Source: Cephalopachus bancanus (lineage: Eukaryota; Chordata; Mammalia; Primates; Tarsiidae). Taken from it: a stretch of DNA of 64,000 nt. This document shows, piece after piece, positions 1 through 12,380 of this stretch. Within the stretch, counting starts at the first letter, position 1. Every line of letters starts with the position of its first letter. The notes beneath the pieces are model-generated. The model searched no databases. It worked only from the letters and a program-made list of their open reading frames with translations, and was not told the origin of the DNA. The stretch covers positions 1 to 64,000 of the forward strand of contig JAPVLO010001005.1 in NCBI GenBank assembly GCA_027257055.1, in the 5' to 3' direction. A program made the position numbers and the translations under genes.

Positions 1-330
1 TCACCCAATTGTGGCTTATTGCAGGGTTTCATTCTTTAAGGCTGCATACTATTGTATGTGTATGTCACATGATTCTACTTTTGTGAAAAATGCAAAATAG
101 TTCACTTAGAAGCAGGGAGTAGAATGATGGTTACCCGTGGCTGAGGGGAAGAGGGAAATGGGGAGTTGTTCATTAATAGGCATATGTTCTGGAAATCTAT
201 TGTACAACAATGCTGTGCTTATAGTTAACAACACTGTATTGTGCACTCAAAAATTTAAGAGGGTAGGATCTCATGCTGTGTTCTACCACACTAATGTAAG
301 TGATATTTTCTTTTCTCAGGATGGTCTTTC
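1..330 (+). mobile_element. L1 3' end fragment (old L1M type)
   Basis: The text resembles the 3' untranslated region of old L1 elements: a stretch reading like GAAGCAGGGAGTAGAATGAT followed by GGTTACC, then a TATAGTTAACAACACTGTAT-like block. It is cut at the window start, so its 5' extent is unknown. No coding capacity. Subfamily not determined. Confidence 0.6.
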
Positions 331-638
331 CTAACCCCTTAGACTGGGTTAGGTCACTCTGTTATAGCAGTATAGGTGCCTTTTCTTCATATCACATGCC
401 ACAATGAAATAATAGATACAAACGCACTTAGAAGAGTAGTTGTTGGTGCCAGAGGTGAGGCAGCATGGGATAATCGGAGTTGCTCAGCTAACAGGCATGC
501 ATATACCTACACACGTGGATGTCGCGCTGCCGACGGGGTGCTGGTAGGTTGGTACTCGGGCTGATGAGATGCTAAACTGGTGTGAACTTCTTTGAGAGCA
601 GATGATAAATTTTTGGAAGCCTTTAAAAACGCTCTCCA
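331..638. other. Unassigned sequence
   Basis: No gene or recognisable repeat was seen here. It contains a short patch with several CpGs (about 510-560), but no open frame with protein-like character. Confidence 0.5.
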
Positions 639-891
639 GGCCGGACTCAGTGGCTCAGCCTGTAATCCCAGCACTTTGGGAGGTCGAGGCGAGTGGATTC
701 GCCTCTACAATAAAATAAAAAATTAGCGGGGCATGGCAGCGCGCGTCCGCAGTTCTGACTACTTGGAAGGCTGAGACGGAAGGATCTGAGCCTAGCGGGT
801 CGACGCTGCAGTGGCCGATAGCATGCTACTGCACTCCAGCCTGGAAGACGGAGTGAAACTCCAAATCAAAAAACAAAAACAAAACCAAAAA
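639..891 (+). mobile_element. Alu SINE, internally deleted
   Basis: Dimeric Alu with an A-rich tail. About 60 bases are missing between the left-arm GTGGATT and CGCCTCTACAA. Imperfect target-site duplications flank it: AAACGCTCTCCA before and AAACACTCTCATCCA after. Confidence 0.85.
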
Positions 892-962
892 ACACTCTCA
901 TCCAGTAATTCCAGTCTATGAAACTTGTTGAAGAAATAAAATGTGAATAAAGAATTTAAGAA

Positions 963-1246
963 GCTGAATGCGGTGGCTCACACCTGTCATCCCAACACTA
1001 AGGGAGGTGGAGGCAAGAGGACTGCCTGAGCCCAGGAGTTCTAGAACAGCCTGGGGAACGTCTCTACAATAATTTTAAAAAAATTAGCCGGATGTGGTGG
1101 CGCACACCTGTGGTTCCAGCTACTTGGGAGACTGAGGGAGAAAGATCTCCTGAACCCAGCAGGTTGAAGCAGCAGTGGCTGTTATCATGCCACTGCACTC
1201 CAGCCTAGGCAACAGAGTGAGACTCGACTCAAAAAAAAAAAAAAAG
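963..1246 (+). mobile_element. Alu SINE, old (J-like)
   Basis: Dimeric Alu with many substitutions, ending in a poly-A run near 1232-1246. It reads closer to ancestral AluJ than the young Alus elsewhere in the window, for example in GCCCAGGAGTTCTAGAACAG. Confidence 0.85.
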
Positions 1247-2109
1247 AGAGAGATACTAATAAATTAAAAGAGGTTCAACACCTATTCAGAAATGAAAAAA
1301 AAGAGAGAGAGAAGAGTGGTTGTTACACAAGTACCCAATAAATGTTGCTATTAGTACAATTTAAATATATAATGATGTTATTTTATTTTTCAACTATTAT
1401 CACATTCAGCTAATAAAATTTGAGTTGCATGTATAAGTATTATTTCATTCATTCAATAAAGTTAGACCTATTCTAGGTGTTAGAGAAGTGAACATGAGAC
1501 ACAAATGTTACTTTTTATTAATATGTGTGTCTCCTCAAGGCTGTAGGGTAACATGAAGTCAGAGTCCAGCAGAAAAGTGTTGCTAAGTGTAGGCTGAAGG
1601 GGCACTGTCTGCTCCCTTCTAGAAAGTGCCTTTTAAACTGGGAAATCCCCTGGACAGGTATGTGCACAATGTGCATCCTTCCTTTCCCTGTCATTCCCAC
1701 CCTTTGATGTGAGTCCTGGGATACAAGCTTTTTTGGGCTATGTCCCTGAGCTCAGTCCCTTCCCTTAGGAGTTAGCAGAACGGTCAGAAAAAACTTTCAA
1801 TGTCCTACTGCCCCATTCCCCCATCTCCCGACAAATTGCTGTCCTCCATCCCCACTCCTACTCCCAGTGTTTAAAAACATGCTGAAGAGAGTGACTGGGG
1901 TTAACACTCATCAGAGCCTGGGAGAAAGCACCACAGGAAGTATTGCCCCTCCTTCCTACTTTTCCTCTTCAAGGAACTTCCCTTAGCACTCTAGGATGCT
2001 GGGAGGTCCGGTTTTCTCACTGTTCCTTTGGTTAGGTCTGATTTCTTACACAACTAAAGTAGATGAAGGGCAGGGGGAATAAAGGAATTTCAAAGGAGCA
2101 GCTGAAATT
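1247..2109. other. Unassigned intergenic sequence
   Basis: AT-rich at first, then a mixed unique-looking stretch from about 1500. No gene, RNA gene or confident repeat recognised. Confidence 0.5.
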
Positions 2110-2345
2110 CAAGGGAGACGTTACAGATCACTGCAGTGGTTAAGTACATAGTCTTGACGTTACACTGGTACATATCTTGACACAGGTGTAGTGTGGCTTT
2201 AGGCAAGACACTAAACTACTTCAATTCTCTCTCTTTTTTTAATTTGTAGAATGAGGCTAATAATCTCTATGCCACTGCATTTCTGTGAAGATTGAATGCC
2301 ATAATGTATACAAATTACTCACACAAAGCCTGGAACCAGAAGAAA
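2110..2345 (+). repeat. MIR SINE
   Basis: Shows the MIR core order: CAGTGGTTAAGTACATAG at the left, then GGCAAGACACTAAACTACTT, then an AATGAGGCTAATAAT block and the GTGAAGATTGAATGCC box. Diverged, as expected for an ancient mammalian SINE. Confidence 0.7.
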
Positions 2346-3286
2346 CTCTTAAAATAATGTTGACATTTTAAACAGTAAATCCTCTTTATTTTGTTTCTTT
2401 TATAAAATCGCCATTCTTTTAACTTATTAACCCTTCCAGAAAGCACCTTTTCCCTCTCCTCCCTTCACAGTCAGATGTCTTGAATGAATTCTGTACATGC
2501 TCTGTTGCCATTTCTCCGCCTCCCTCTTACCTGTCAGCCTGCATTCACCTTCCATTCCATCACTCTCTGCATTGTCTTTCATTACTTAATATCACCTCTG
2601 GGTTGCTAAAAGCAATGACAATTGTCTAATTTTCAATTCCTTGACCTCCCATTCTCCTCTGATACCACAGAGCACCCTTTCATCCTAGAAATACTCTTTT
2701 TACTTCTGTGTCACTGCTTTCTTGATGTTCCAGTCATTTACCTAGCTCCTTTGTAAGCTCAATCTCTGCTACCCAGGCATTACATATTCAACTTTCTTGA
2801 GACTTGGTTCTAAGGTCATGTGTTATCACTCCATTCTCCCCCAAAGGCAATCGCAATCATACCCTTACTTACAATTATCATTTATAAGCTAGCAAGTTTA
2901 TTTGTTTCTCAACACACAACAATCAACACAGCGTCAGACTAGAATAATCAACTCTCTATCCAATATATCTAACTGAATGCCTCAAAGACACCTCAAACAC
3001 CATATGATCAAAAATAAATGAATGCTCTTCCCCCCAAATTTGGTTCCGTTCTAGTGTTATCATCTCATTCAATGGAATCATACTCTATTCAGTTGCACAC
3101 ACCAGTAGTATAGGTATCAGTCTTGTCATCCATTTATCCTTTACTTTTCACTTGCTATTCGTTGCCAAGTTCTATATATTTTTCTCCTAGGTATTTGTCT
3201 AAATTACCAATATTTTTCCATCTCCACTACCACCATTCTCGTCCAAATTCTCATCATGTCATACTTTGACTATTTGAACTGTTTTC

Positions 3287-3582
3287 TTTTCTTTTTTTTT
3301 TTTTTGAGTTGGAGTCTCACTCTGTCGCCCAGACTGGAGTGCAGTGGCTGCTCCCGGCCACCGCAGCCTCAACCTGCTGGACTCCGGCGATCCTTCTGCC
3401 TCAGCCTTCCGAGTAGCCAGAATTACAGGCGCATGCTACCACGCCTGGCCAATTTTTTGATTTATTGTAGAGATGAAGTCTCGCCAAGTTGCCCAGGCGG
3501 GTTCGAACCCGCGGGCTCAGGCAATCCACTCACCTCAGCCTCCCAAAGGCGTGGGATTACAGGCTGAGCCATTGAGCCCGGC
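3287..3582 (-). mobile_element. Alu SINE, young lineage-specific type
   Basis: Full-length dimeric Alu on the minus strand inside the L2. Target-site duplications TTGAACTGTTTTC (3274-3286) and TTGGACTGTTTTC (3583-3595). It carries the GAGTTGGAGTCTC end and the CAATAAATC linker common to the young Alus of this window. Confidence 0.95.
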
Positions 3583-4009
3583 TTGGACTGTTTTCTAACT
3601 GGTCATTTTTCACATTCACTCTGGTTTCCTTCCAATCCATATTTGTCCAAATGATATTTTCAAAACAAATATTAGAGAATGCTACACACACACATACACA
3701 CACCACTTACTCTACCTGGTTACAACCCTAAAAACTCTTCCCCTTGTTCTTAGGATAAAAAATAAAATCTTAACTTTGCTTACATGTTCTGACCTTTCAC
3801 AAAGGTTCAGAACTAAGGTGGGATGAGAGAGGCACTTGGAATACAAAATTTAAGAAAATGTTCACATTCAGAGTCATGCAAGTGAAGTGTTGGCAACAGA
3901 GAATGAGTGTCTGTTGTAACTTTGTATGCTCAGTGCTGCTGATAACACACCTTTGTCTCAGCCCTGCCATCCTTTCCTATCTACCATAGTCATAATAATA
4001 ACTCCTAAC

Positions 4010-4240
4010 ATTTTCTGAATGATTGCCAGCTTATAATCACTTTTTCATGGCCCCGTGTGTGTTGTAGGCACTGTGTCACTAAATTCTCACAAGAAACCTG
4101 TAATGTAGCTTTTTTGTCATCATCCCCCAGGATACAGGTAAGGCTCAAAGAGGATCATAAACTTGCCCCATTACACAGCTAAGTGAGAGAGTTGTGGGTA
4201 AAGTGCAGGTCATCTGATTACACAGACTCAGTTATCAGAC
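4010..4240 (+). repeat. MIR SINE
   Basis: The central MIR box is recognisable: TAAATTCTCACAAGAAACCT, then GGATACAGGTAAGGCTCAAA, then ACTTGCCCCATTACACAGCT. It splits the 3' half of the L2. Confidence 0.75.
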
Positions 4241-4730
4241 TAAGTGGCACTCAGTCACTTTACTTCATTACTTCCCTATTTCTCATCACTCTCCTACTTA
4301 TGCTTTTTACTCCAGTCACATAAAGTCTCTTCAGTTCCTTCAATCTGTTGTAATTACTATGACCACAGGGCCTTTGTACATCCTGTGCCCTCAGTCAGGA
4401 CCACTGCTTTTAATGAATATGTCATTCATCCTTCATATTTTAGCTCTAGTATCACTTAATTGTGCCCCCACCAAGTCTTGGTTAGGGTCCTATTATTTTG
4501 AACCCACATAGAAATGTGCTTCTTATCGTCAAACCACTCTCATTACAGAATTATGTGTTCATTAATGTCATGTTTAAATAATTTTATCTTATATGCTTAC
4601 CTGTGAACAAAAGGAGAAATAGGACCATATTTGGTTTTGCCCACCACTAAACTCCCTACCATTAGCATGGTGCTTGGCACATGGAAAATTTTAGACATTT
4701 ATTGTAGAATTAATTAATAAATTCATTGGA

Positions 4731-6126
4731 GATATTTTAACTAAGTTAAATGATGAAGAGAGCAGTTTTCTAGGCAGAGGAAGCAGTTTGTGCAAAGTTT
4801 ATATGGAAGGAAAGAAATTAGCATGCCTGATAAACTGAAAAAAGACTGGCATATACTAATATATCAATGCCTCCTAGCCGAAGAGCACCAGGACTACATG
4901 AAAAGGTAAATAAATTAAGCTTAATATTTCTTGCAATGAAAGACAATGGAATGCATACCAAAATTAATTATAGAGTGTTTCAGAAAAATTATGCTAAAAA
5001 TAACCTACTACAGAACTTGGGTTTTGCTTGGATGATTCTGATACTTATGTCTACCAGGAGAAGAACATGGCCTAGCGATGAGTGGAACCCCATAATATTA
5101 GTAACACAGAGGCCCAGTTATATGTGTAAGGTCAGTGTCCAGATGTCAGGGACTAAATTTTTCTACCATATGACTAAAAAGAAGAGGGATTTGGAAAAAA
5201 GTGGAAAAAAGCCTGGAGAGGTAAGCAGGGCTGGACTGTGCAGGAACTGGAAGACCATGTTAGTGGAGTTTACCTCCATCCTAATAACAAAGGGAAGCAG
5301 ATAACTGATGTACTTAAATCTGTGTGTTAAAGATGGTGGAGGTCTGAGATGCTATCCTACTTACAAGCTTACAATTTAATTTACCACAGATTGAAAGATG
5401 CTAACAGAAGGCATACGCCTTCTGGGTCAGAGGCAAGGACTTTATGACTCACAACAAACATAGTAGCCAGAGCTTCATCGTTCTACATGTCCTCTAAGTT
5501 CTATGAGGGCAATGACGGTGGACTTACCTGGATGCTTACACATGCAGAGGGCTATGCTATATGAGGGAAACACTGAGCATGGGAGATCAAATGCTTTAAT
5601 AGAAAGTGGAAGCAATTTTTCTCTGTGTGAGAGGCATAACCCCATCCCTCAAGGCTGTTCACTGCAGATAGAACCCTGAGAAATCTCTGGGGAAAGAATG
5701 GTTGGGTTTTTGAATTCTTGGCATACTCAACAAAAACATGAAGGAATACTCAGGGCCTGTGGTAGATTTCACCTCCAACATTGTGTCTTTAAAAGGCCAA
5801 TATGGAGAAAACAAATGCTGAATCACTTATATAAAAATCATCCTCATCAGCCCACAAACATGCTAATTTCTCTGTGTTGACCCACACATTCTTCTCCAGC
5901 TGCTTCTCCACCCAACCACCCTATAAATGGGGTCAAGGAGAAAAATATATCCTGGGATATCTCTGATTTTAAAAAAAGAGTATGTACAAAGATGATGATA
6001 CTTTGATTAATGAAAAGAAGAGCTGCCCAATCCCATGAGGAAAGCAGGGTAGGGAGGCAAGGAGGATGATGGGTTCTATGCTGGTCACATGGAAAGTGGC
6101 TGAACCTATGAGTACTAGTGCTTCAT
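4731..6126. other. Unassigned; possibly old retroviral-like sequence
   Basis: No intact gene. A 145-codon open stretch at 4867-5304 has biased, lysine-rich text and no recognised domain. The region lies just beyond the 3' LTR of the retrovirus at 6127-17276 but is not part of it. It may be an old ERV or MaLR internal fragment; I could not assign it. Confidence 0.3.
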
Positions 6127-7069
6127 GTGATAATGGAAAATTCCAAGTTTTGCAAAATATATTTGGAGAGGTTTACTCTGAGCCAAATGTGAGTGACCAA
6201 GGCACTAAACACAGTCCTGAGAACATATGACTGTGGTGATTGGATTATAACTTGTTTATATACATTTTAGGGAGACAGTTACAAGAAAAAAAATCCATAA
6301 ATCAATACGTGTGAGGTTTACATTTGTCAGGCCCAGAAAAGCAGGGCATCTTGAAGCAGGGGCTTACAGGTGACAGGTGGATTCAAATGTTTTCAGATTG
6401 GCAATTGGTAGAAAGAGTTAAGCTCTGTCTAAAAAATTGGACATCAGTAAAGTCAATGCTTGAGTTAAGACAAAAAGGTTTGTGGAAGCCAAGGTTCTTG
6501 ATGTGTAGATGAAGCCTTCAAGCAGCAGGCATCAGAGATAACAAGTGGTAAATATCTTAAAAGATATCTGGCTCCTCTCAGGGAAGGAGATTCTCTACAG
6601 ATGAAATTTCCCCAAGAGACAGCTTTGCAGGGTCATTTTAAAATACTAGGGGTGCCAAAAAATGTATACACATTGTAAGCGATGTTATCTATGTATTATT
6701 TTAGTTTGCCATAATCAGAAATTTCTGGACACTTATGGTAAACACTTTGAGCATCTCTTGTAATTGCAGAAGTCAAACATGTCTTGTATTCATCTATAAT
6801 TTTAATACAGTTTTTTCCCTTCTTAAGATGTGTATAGATTTTTTGGCACCCTCTGCATGTCAAAGAAACATATTTGGGGGTAAAAAAGTTTTGATTTCTT
6901 TATTATATGATGCTGTACCAAAGTCAGGTGGAAAGTAAGCCACATTATACAGAGTCAAAAACAAACAAACAAATAAAATCTGAAGACACTTTATAGCTTG
7001 TAGGCATGACTCCTGGTCCCTTAGTTAGGAATTTGAGCAAGATTTTTTTAAAGGGTCAAAGTTTAGTCC
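6127..7069 (-). repeat. 3' LTR of the endogenous retrovirus
   Basis: Matches the LTR at 16587-17276 over its whole length. Shared blocks include TCTACAGATGAAATTT, TTAAAAGATATCTG and GTAAGCCACATT. It is about 210 bases longer than its partner because of the MITE at 6646-6856. The outer edges are approximate. Confidence 0.75.
6646..6856 (+). mobile_element. Mariner/Tc1-type MITE, copy 1
   Basis: A roughly 210-base palindrome-ended element with terminal inverted repeats starting GGGTGCCAAAAAATGTATA. The empty site is visible in the partner LTR, where AAAATATGTCAAAG runs uninterrupted near 17040. A second copy in the opposite orientation is at 35926-36155. Confidence 0.8.
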
Positions 7070-8159
7070 TCGGTCTCCCCTCTTGGCCAAAAATCATTCC
7101 ATGGAATGCATGTGTAAGCCACCAAACACATGGTGGTCCCAAAGTGCTAAGAAGGCTCATTCTTAAAATTGTCTGTTTTGTGACAATCATTTAAATATTA
7201 ACAATGTTGGGTCATGGGGGAAGAACATGGTTTGACCTGATTTTATAGCCAATTGTTTAAGGGACAGCAGGGAGTCAGGCCTAGGGTTTAGTCTGAAAAA
7301 ATCATGCTGGATCAGATCTATTTTGAGAGCTATCCTAATCCAAGTCGTTGATTGTGTCTTTTTTCTTTTCCTGTAGCTGGTATAGCATTTACAAGAGACA
7401 TATGATGATAACGTGGTGATGTGTCATAAAAAATCATGAATATTAGGCATCCGAGAAAGTTATGGTAGACTCTGAGGGCAGTAAATAACCTAACTAGCCA
7501 AAAAATCTCCTGCATGTATCATCATATTCTTGAATCAGATTTACAATGTATTTGCCTTCCTTATGAAGGGCTGCTTGAACCTGTGATAAATCTTATTAAG
7601 GATTGTAGGACCAATACCATTCAGAATTCAATAAATTTAATGTTTCTTTTGACCAATTTGTCTCCATAGATATGATATCCTGAGGGGGGTGTAAATCAAA
7701 TTTAAGAAATGTCTTGTTCTCAATGTCTAAATTGTCATAGGACTAGTTCACAGTTGACAAATCAATTTTTCCTACCATTTTTGTGTTGTACCATATGCTG
7801 GTATTTGGGAGAGAAAAAGAAGTTTTGTTACAGAAGAAGTCATGCAATTCCAAAGTGTCATTTTGCTGTCCCTCCCAGTGAAAATGGCCTTTCCTGTATA
7901 CCAAATATGTCTCATGGGGGTGGATTTTATTGGCCAAATTTGGGAGAAATAAGGGTTTCAAGAGGTGTGAGGGCACACATTCTCCTTTTATGTTTTCACA
8001 ATCTGAGGGAAATAAGATGCCATGTGGTTTTATTAGCTAAAATAGCTCACCTACTTCTCATAGGGAGTATTCTCACATTATTTAAAATGGTCTTAATGCC
8101 TACCATTTAGACAACAGAATACTTGTGAGCCTCATTCAACTTCGGTGCTTGTACTTTAA

Positions 8160-8243
8160 GAATATAGTGTCCTCAGAATATTTGTATACCTAACCCTGAA
8201 TTATACCCCATAATTTTAAAATAAAAAAAAGAATATAGTGTCC
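8160..8243 (+). mobile_element. Very short L1 3' tail insertion
   Basis: About 58 bases of L1 3' end (ACCTAACCCTGAATTATACC then an A-rich tail) lie between two copies of GAATATAGTGTCC (8160-8172 and 8231-8243). The same target sequence also ends the next L1 insertion. Confidence 0.8.
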
Positions 8244-8746
8244 CCAGAAGAACTCAAATCACTCTATAAAAAAGATACCTACACACATATGTTTATTGCA
8301 GCATTGTTCACAGTAGCAAGAACATGGAACCAGCCATGTCACTCATCAAAAGAAGACTGGATTTAAAAAATGTGATATATATACACAATGGAATATTACA
8401 CAGCCATAAAGAAGAGCAAAATCATTAACTTCACAGCAACCTGGACGGACTTAGAGTCTATAATACTGAGTGATCTTTCACAGAAACAAAGAACTGAGTA
8501 TCACATGTTCTCACTGATAAGTGGACCTTGAACAATTATCATAATACTATAAGAAAAGGATTGGCAGTAGCAGGAAACTGCCAGGAGGGGAGCGGGGAAG
8601 CAGGATTGGCAGGAGTGGGAATCTGCCTGGGGAAAGGGGGGTACACCTCATCCACAAGGGTACCTGCATAATGAACATTTGTATATCTAACCCTGAATTG
8701 TACCCCACATCTTTAAAACAAAAATAATTAAAAGTAAAAAAAAATA
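8244..8746 (+). mobile_element. 5'-truncated L1 3' end
   Basis: About 500 bases of L1 3' end, with the CACAATGGAATATTACACAG block, a G-rich stretch at about 8577-8642, and ACCCTGAATTGTACCCCACA before an A-rich tail. It is flanked by GAATATAGTGTCC (8231-8243) and GAATATAGTGTCT (8747-8759). The family is the same as the L1 in the inverted-repeat arms. Confidence 0.9.
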
Positions 8747-9980
8747 GAATATAGTGTCTGAGGTCACATACATTATCTAAAAAAAATTCCATAAATTTGG
8801 AGAACCATATACATTCTACAAGTGTTTGGATCATACCTCAGCACTGAGCATTGTAGGCCATTGCTTCATCACTACCTCAGATTCCACTTGTAATAACATG
8901 GACATGTGCCTTTGTTGGATTAGAGTACATGCCCGTTCCCACCTTTGGATTTAGTAATTTTTCATGATTTGTCTGGTTTAGTCTATCCATTTAATATGTG
9001 CTATTTTATCTTTTAGGGCAACTTCCCATCCCTTTCCCTCCTCTTGGAATAGCATTCCACCTATGTGGCCTATTTTTGGAAGGGAATTTTTATCTAAGGA
9101 GTATCTCTTTCCACTAGCCATAAACTTATCTTGCCCCAATATACCTAGGTCAGTTCCAATTTCTCCAATAAGGTCACATTCTAATCTTTTAGACGACCAA
9201 TTTTGATGTATCCACCAGTAATGCTGCCATTGTATGCTATTGGCATCAGTGCACTTCGGATAAATGAAGTCAACCCAGAGCCGCTGAGTATCACAAAGAA
9301 TTGTCAACTGAGTGGAGGTTACACCTAAGTATACCTTCATCTGGGTGCTCCATAGGCTTCCCAGAGGCACCTTAAGGTAGAATTTGTACTAAAGGGACTT
9401 CTATCCACCAACTGACTCCCATAAATAGTTCTTTAAGAGCAGTGTCAATGTGGTTGGTGCAGGACAGGGGCATCCAGTGACAGGCACAGGACTGGGAGTC
9501 ATTTGGGCAGGTTATGCTGTAGCAGTTTATACAGGAGACAGTTAGGCTTTTTACCAGCATAACCAGGCAATTTTTAAGTTTGTCATCACCAATATATATT
9601 GTTATACAGTGCTCTGTCTAATTGGGCCACCTTAATAATCATCCTGAAGCATTATTAAGTAAATATTCCTGTAGGGCATTAGATTTGGTGATAGCCTTAT
9701 AACAGAGGTACCCTAAAAATGGGGCACCTCGTGAAATGTTTAGGATGGAACAGTTCCATGTAATAGTCTTCATTTTATCTTAATCTGTTACACCAAATAA
9801 TGTGGGCTCTGTCTGCAGGAAGATTGCTGAGGCTTGTGGGGAACCAGGAGAAGTTTTCAAGTTTGAACAGAGAAGGAGTGGCAGTAGGTAGACAGAGGCG
9901 ATTATGGGAATGGGAGTGAGTGGGTAAAACATTTTTTCTGGTTTTAGCAAGGGTAAGCATAATCATGCCCATTTAGAAAG

Positions 9981-12380
9981 ATATACCAAGGGAGAATCCA
10001 TAGATCCCAAACAACCTTTTGGGCATCTTGTAAATTATTCAAGGTTTTCTATATTCTATATTCTATACAAGGGATTAAGAATGAGAGTCATTTCAGGGCT
10101 CATGAAGATGGACCTGGTCTGCTTTCTCTGGAGGAATGCCTGCTTTGGTTATTTCTTTGGATGCTGACTAAACCTTAGATGTTTACTTAAAATGCAGGCA
10201 GGTGTCAGAGATTGATTTGGAAGTCCGGGTGTGGTCAGAAACATAGCTGGGCTTTTGCTTTAGGTGTGAGATTTGGATTCAAGATAGGACTCCCTTTAAT
10301 TTTGCAGCACAAGAGTTAGTTAAAAGTACCTGATAAGTTGCTTTCCAGTATATGAAGTTACTTGGTTTGCAATATGTGATCCTTGAAGTCTTCAACTCCC
10401 CCTCCTCCCACCATCCCTTGGGAGCTCACTATGAAAGAATTCTGTTACCAGCTTTGTATTATTTGTTAAAGTTTTAAGTCCTTGGCAATAATGTAGCTTT
10501 TCCTCACCTTGAGTAGGACTGGCTAGTATAAACTCAAAAGTCTTTCTTATCACTTCCTAAGGAGATAAGCAATGTTTTCCAAAAGGAGTAGTCTACTATT
10601 AAGCAAAACCAGTGAAAGCAGGGTTTTGGCCAAGGGGGGTTCAAAGCCTCCGTTAACTTAGCTGAATTTTTATTGTGGCATTTGTCTGTTCTACTAACCC
10701 ACAGGATTGGGAATGATAGTCATAATGGAAATGTTTTATGAGCCAGATTTTGCAAATGGGATTGAACAACTTGTCCAGTAAAACAAGTCCCACAATCACT
10801 ATGTAGTTCAGAAGAGATTCTCCAAACTGGAATAATTCTCTCTAACAATACAAGGGGGATTCAAAAATTAATTTTTGGGGGGCAGGTCCCTTGTAATACA
10901 AACTTTTCCAGCTAGGTAAGTGTCCTAGGAACCCACTGGTATCGGTGTACCAGCTAACGTTGTTGTGAGAGGCTGTGTTTGGCTTCAGTGATTTTTTTTT
11001 TTAGATTCTTTCAATGCATTTGGCCATTTCATGATGGGTGATTTACAGCTGCATCTGCCCACATTACGCTGAGTGTTCAACAGTTTTTGACCAAAAATGG
11101 ATGACACCCCCGCCTTCCCTATTTATCTGATCTTGCCTCAAGTGACTTTTGTTTGTTTTCCCGGATGAAAAATGTCCTCAAAGGGAAATGTTTTGCTGTT
11201 GTGGAAGAGGTGAAACACAAACAATAGAAGCACTAAAAGGCATCAAAATTGACAAGCCCAAAAACTGTTTTGAGCGGTAGAAAAAGCATCTCAATAGGTG
11301 CATTTTATCCAATGGAGAGTACTTTGAAGGTGATTGAAGTTTAAACATGCAGGCATAAATACACAATTTTTAATAAATAAATTCCATTTTTTTGGTCCCC
11401 TCATTTTGCCTACTGTTAAGAAAGTTGCCCTCTGACAAGGAAATCCTTACATCCAATGAGAAAACATACAAATCAAGACCAGTACATATTTATAGTTGTG
11501 AGATGGCAGCATCTGGATAAAACCCAATCTCTGTACTTCAAAGAGTCTTGTTGGCAAAGGAAAATGACCCTGGGAGCCATGTAAGGGCTTGCCAGGGTTT
11601 TGCCTTGCACATACAGTACCTTGAAAGTATACGTTTTGAGCTATTGTGGAGGATGGTTTCTAGAAATATTATTTTCCCTATGATATCGTTTTGGGAGTGC
11701 CTAATTACTCACTTTATGAATAAATTGAAGAAGAGGTAATTGTGCACTATGGCAACCATGGGATTTTTGTTAGGACCTATCCACCATTGTTTTCTTGAGT
11801 CAAATATGTTTACTTTTTACTGCCAGACTTGTTTCTTGAGAAATCTATGCCTGTTGGTATTATAAAAGAATATTAGTGAGGATATTGTCAGGCTGGAGAG
11901 TGTACTCATATAGAACAGGCCATTTTCCCTAGGGCATTATTCGTTGCTGTAGCATCACCTAGATTATTTCATTTTGCTCTCTCAGTATTATCTTTTGAGC
12001 ACTCAAATATTTTTTCTTTTGTGATTGCAGGATGCTTTGGCATTTGAATTGTTTCTAATAGCCCCGAGACTTGGTGTCCATTTCATATGAGTTGCTCAGA
12101 TGAGGTGAGGACCCCCTTCGGTTTCCACAGTATGCTGAAATCATGGGCTACTCCAAAAAGCATATTGGCTATCGATGTATACATTTGCCACTTTTCCTTC
12201 AGCTAATTGGCAAACTCTAGTTAATGTGTTAATTCAGTGATGTGGACTGATTTTACTCCTTGGAATTGGGCACTTTCAATTATGTCAACCACAGAAATGG
12301 TGGTGTATCCTGCCCCTCATGGTACCTTAGATAAGAACCACTCATCAACCAAATTAATTCAGCATTCTTGATGAGAGTGT
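9981..12380 (-). pseudogene. Retroviral pol 3' part (integrase region) remnant
   Basis: Lies between the RNase H remnant and the env remnant on the minus strand, the place for integrase. Heavily mutated, with a mariner insertion at 10851-11403. I did not see a clear HHCC or DDE motif, so this is a positional assignment. Confidence 0.4.
10851..11403 (+). mobile_element. Hsmar2-like mariner, internally deleted, copy 1
   Basis: Ends in CTTTTTAATAAATAAATTCC-like text and carries the transposase C-terminal end. Broken transposase motifs are legible: a Ser-Val-Gln-Gln-Phe-like stretch, then Asp-Leu-Ala-X-Ser-Asp-Phe. The 5' part jumps from terminal sequence into the catalytic domain at about 10990, so roughly half of the element is missing. 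A second copy at 30955-31529 has the same deletion. Confidence 0.85.

Larger units (their letters stand above)
2350..4730 (+). mobile_element. L2 LINE remnant, interrupted
   Basis: A long degraded L2. Its 3' half shows the usual order of blocks: CTAACTGGTCATTTTTCAC, AGGATAAAAAATAAAATC, CAGGGCCTTTGTACATCC, and a 3' end like GTGCTTGGCACATGG before AATAAATTCAT. The 5' part (2350-3250) reads like L2 reverse transcriptase text such as CTCAAAGACACCTCAAACAC. It is split by an Alu (3287-3582) and a MIR (4010-4240). No intact frame. Confidence 0.65.
7070..9980 (-). pseudogene. Retroviral env remnant
   Basis: Between the pol remnants and the 3' LTR, where env belongs. Minus-strand open pieces survive at 9775-9972, 8978-9370, 7743-7976 and 7330-7515, with surface-glycoprotein-like text (tryptophan-rich, NKT and NTS glycosylation-type triplets in the 7743-7976 piece). 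No open frame spans the region, and L1 insertions interrupt it at 8160-8759. Assignment rests on position and general composition, not on a diagnostic motif; a CX6CC motif was not seen. Confidence 0.5.

Noticed and set aside
3256..3567. 103-codon frame on the plus strand
   Set aside because: It is antisense Alu sequence; similar frames recur at every Alu in the window.
4867..5304. 145-codon frame near the window start
   Set aside because: No known domain, no context of a gene, and it lies in probable old repeat sequence.
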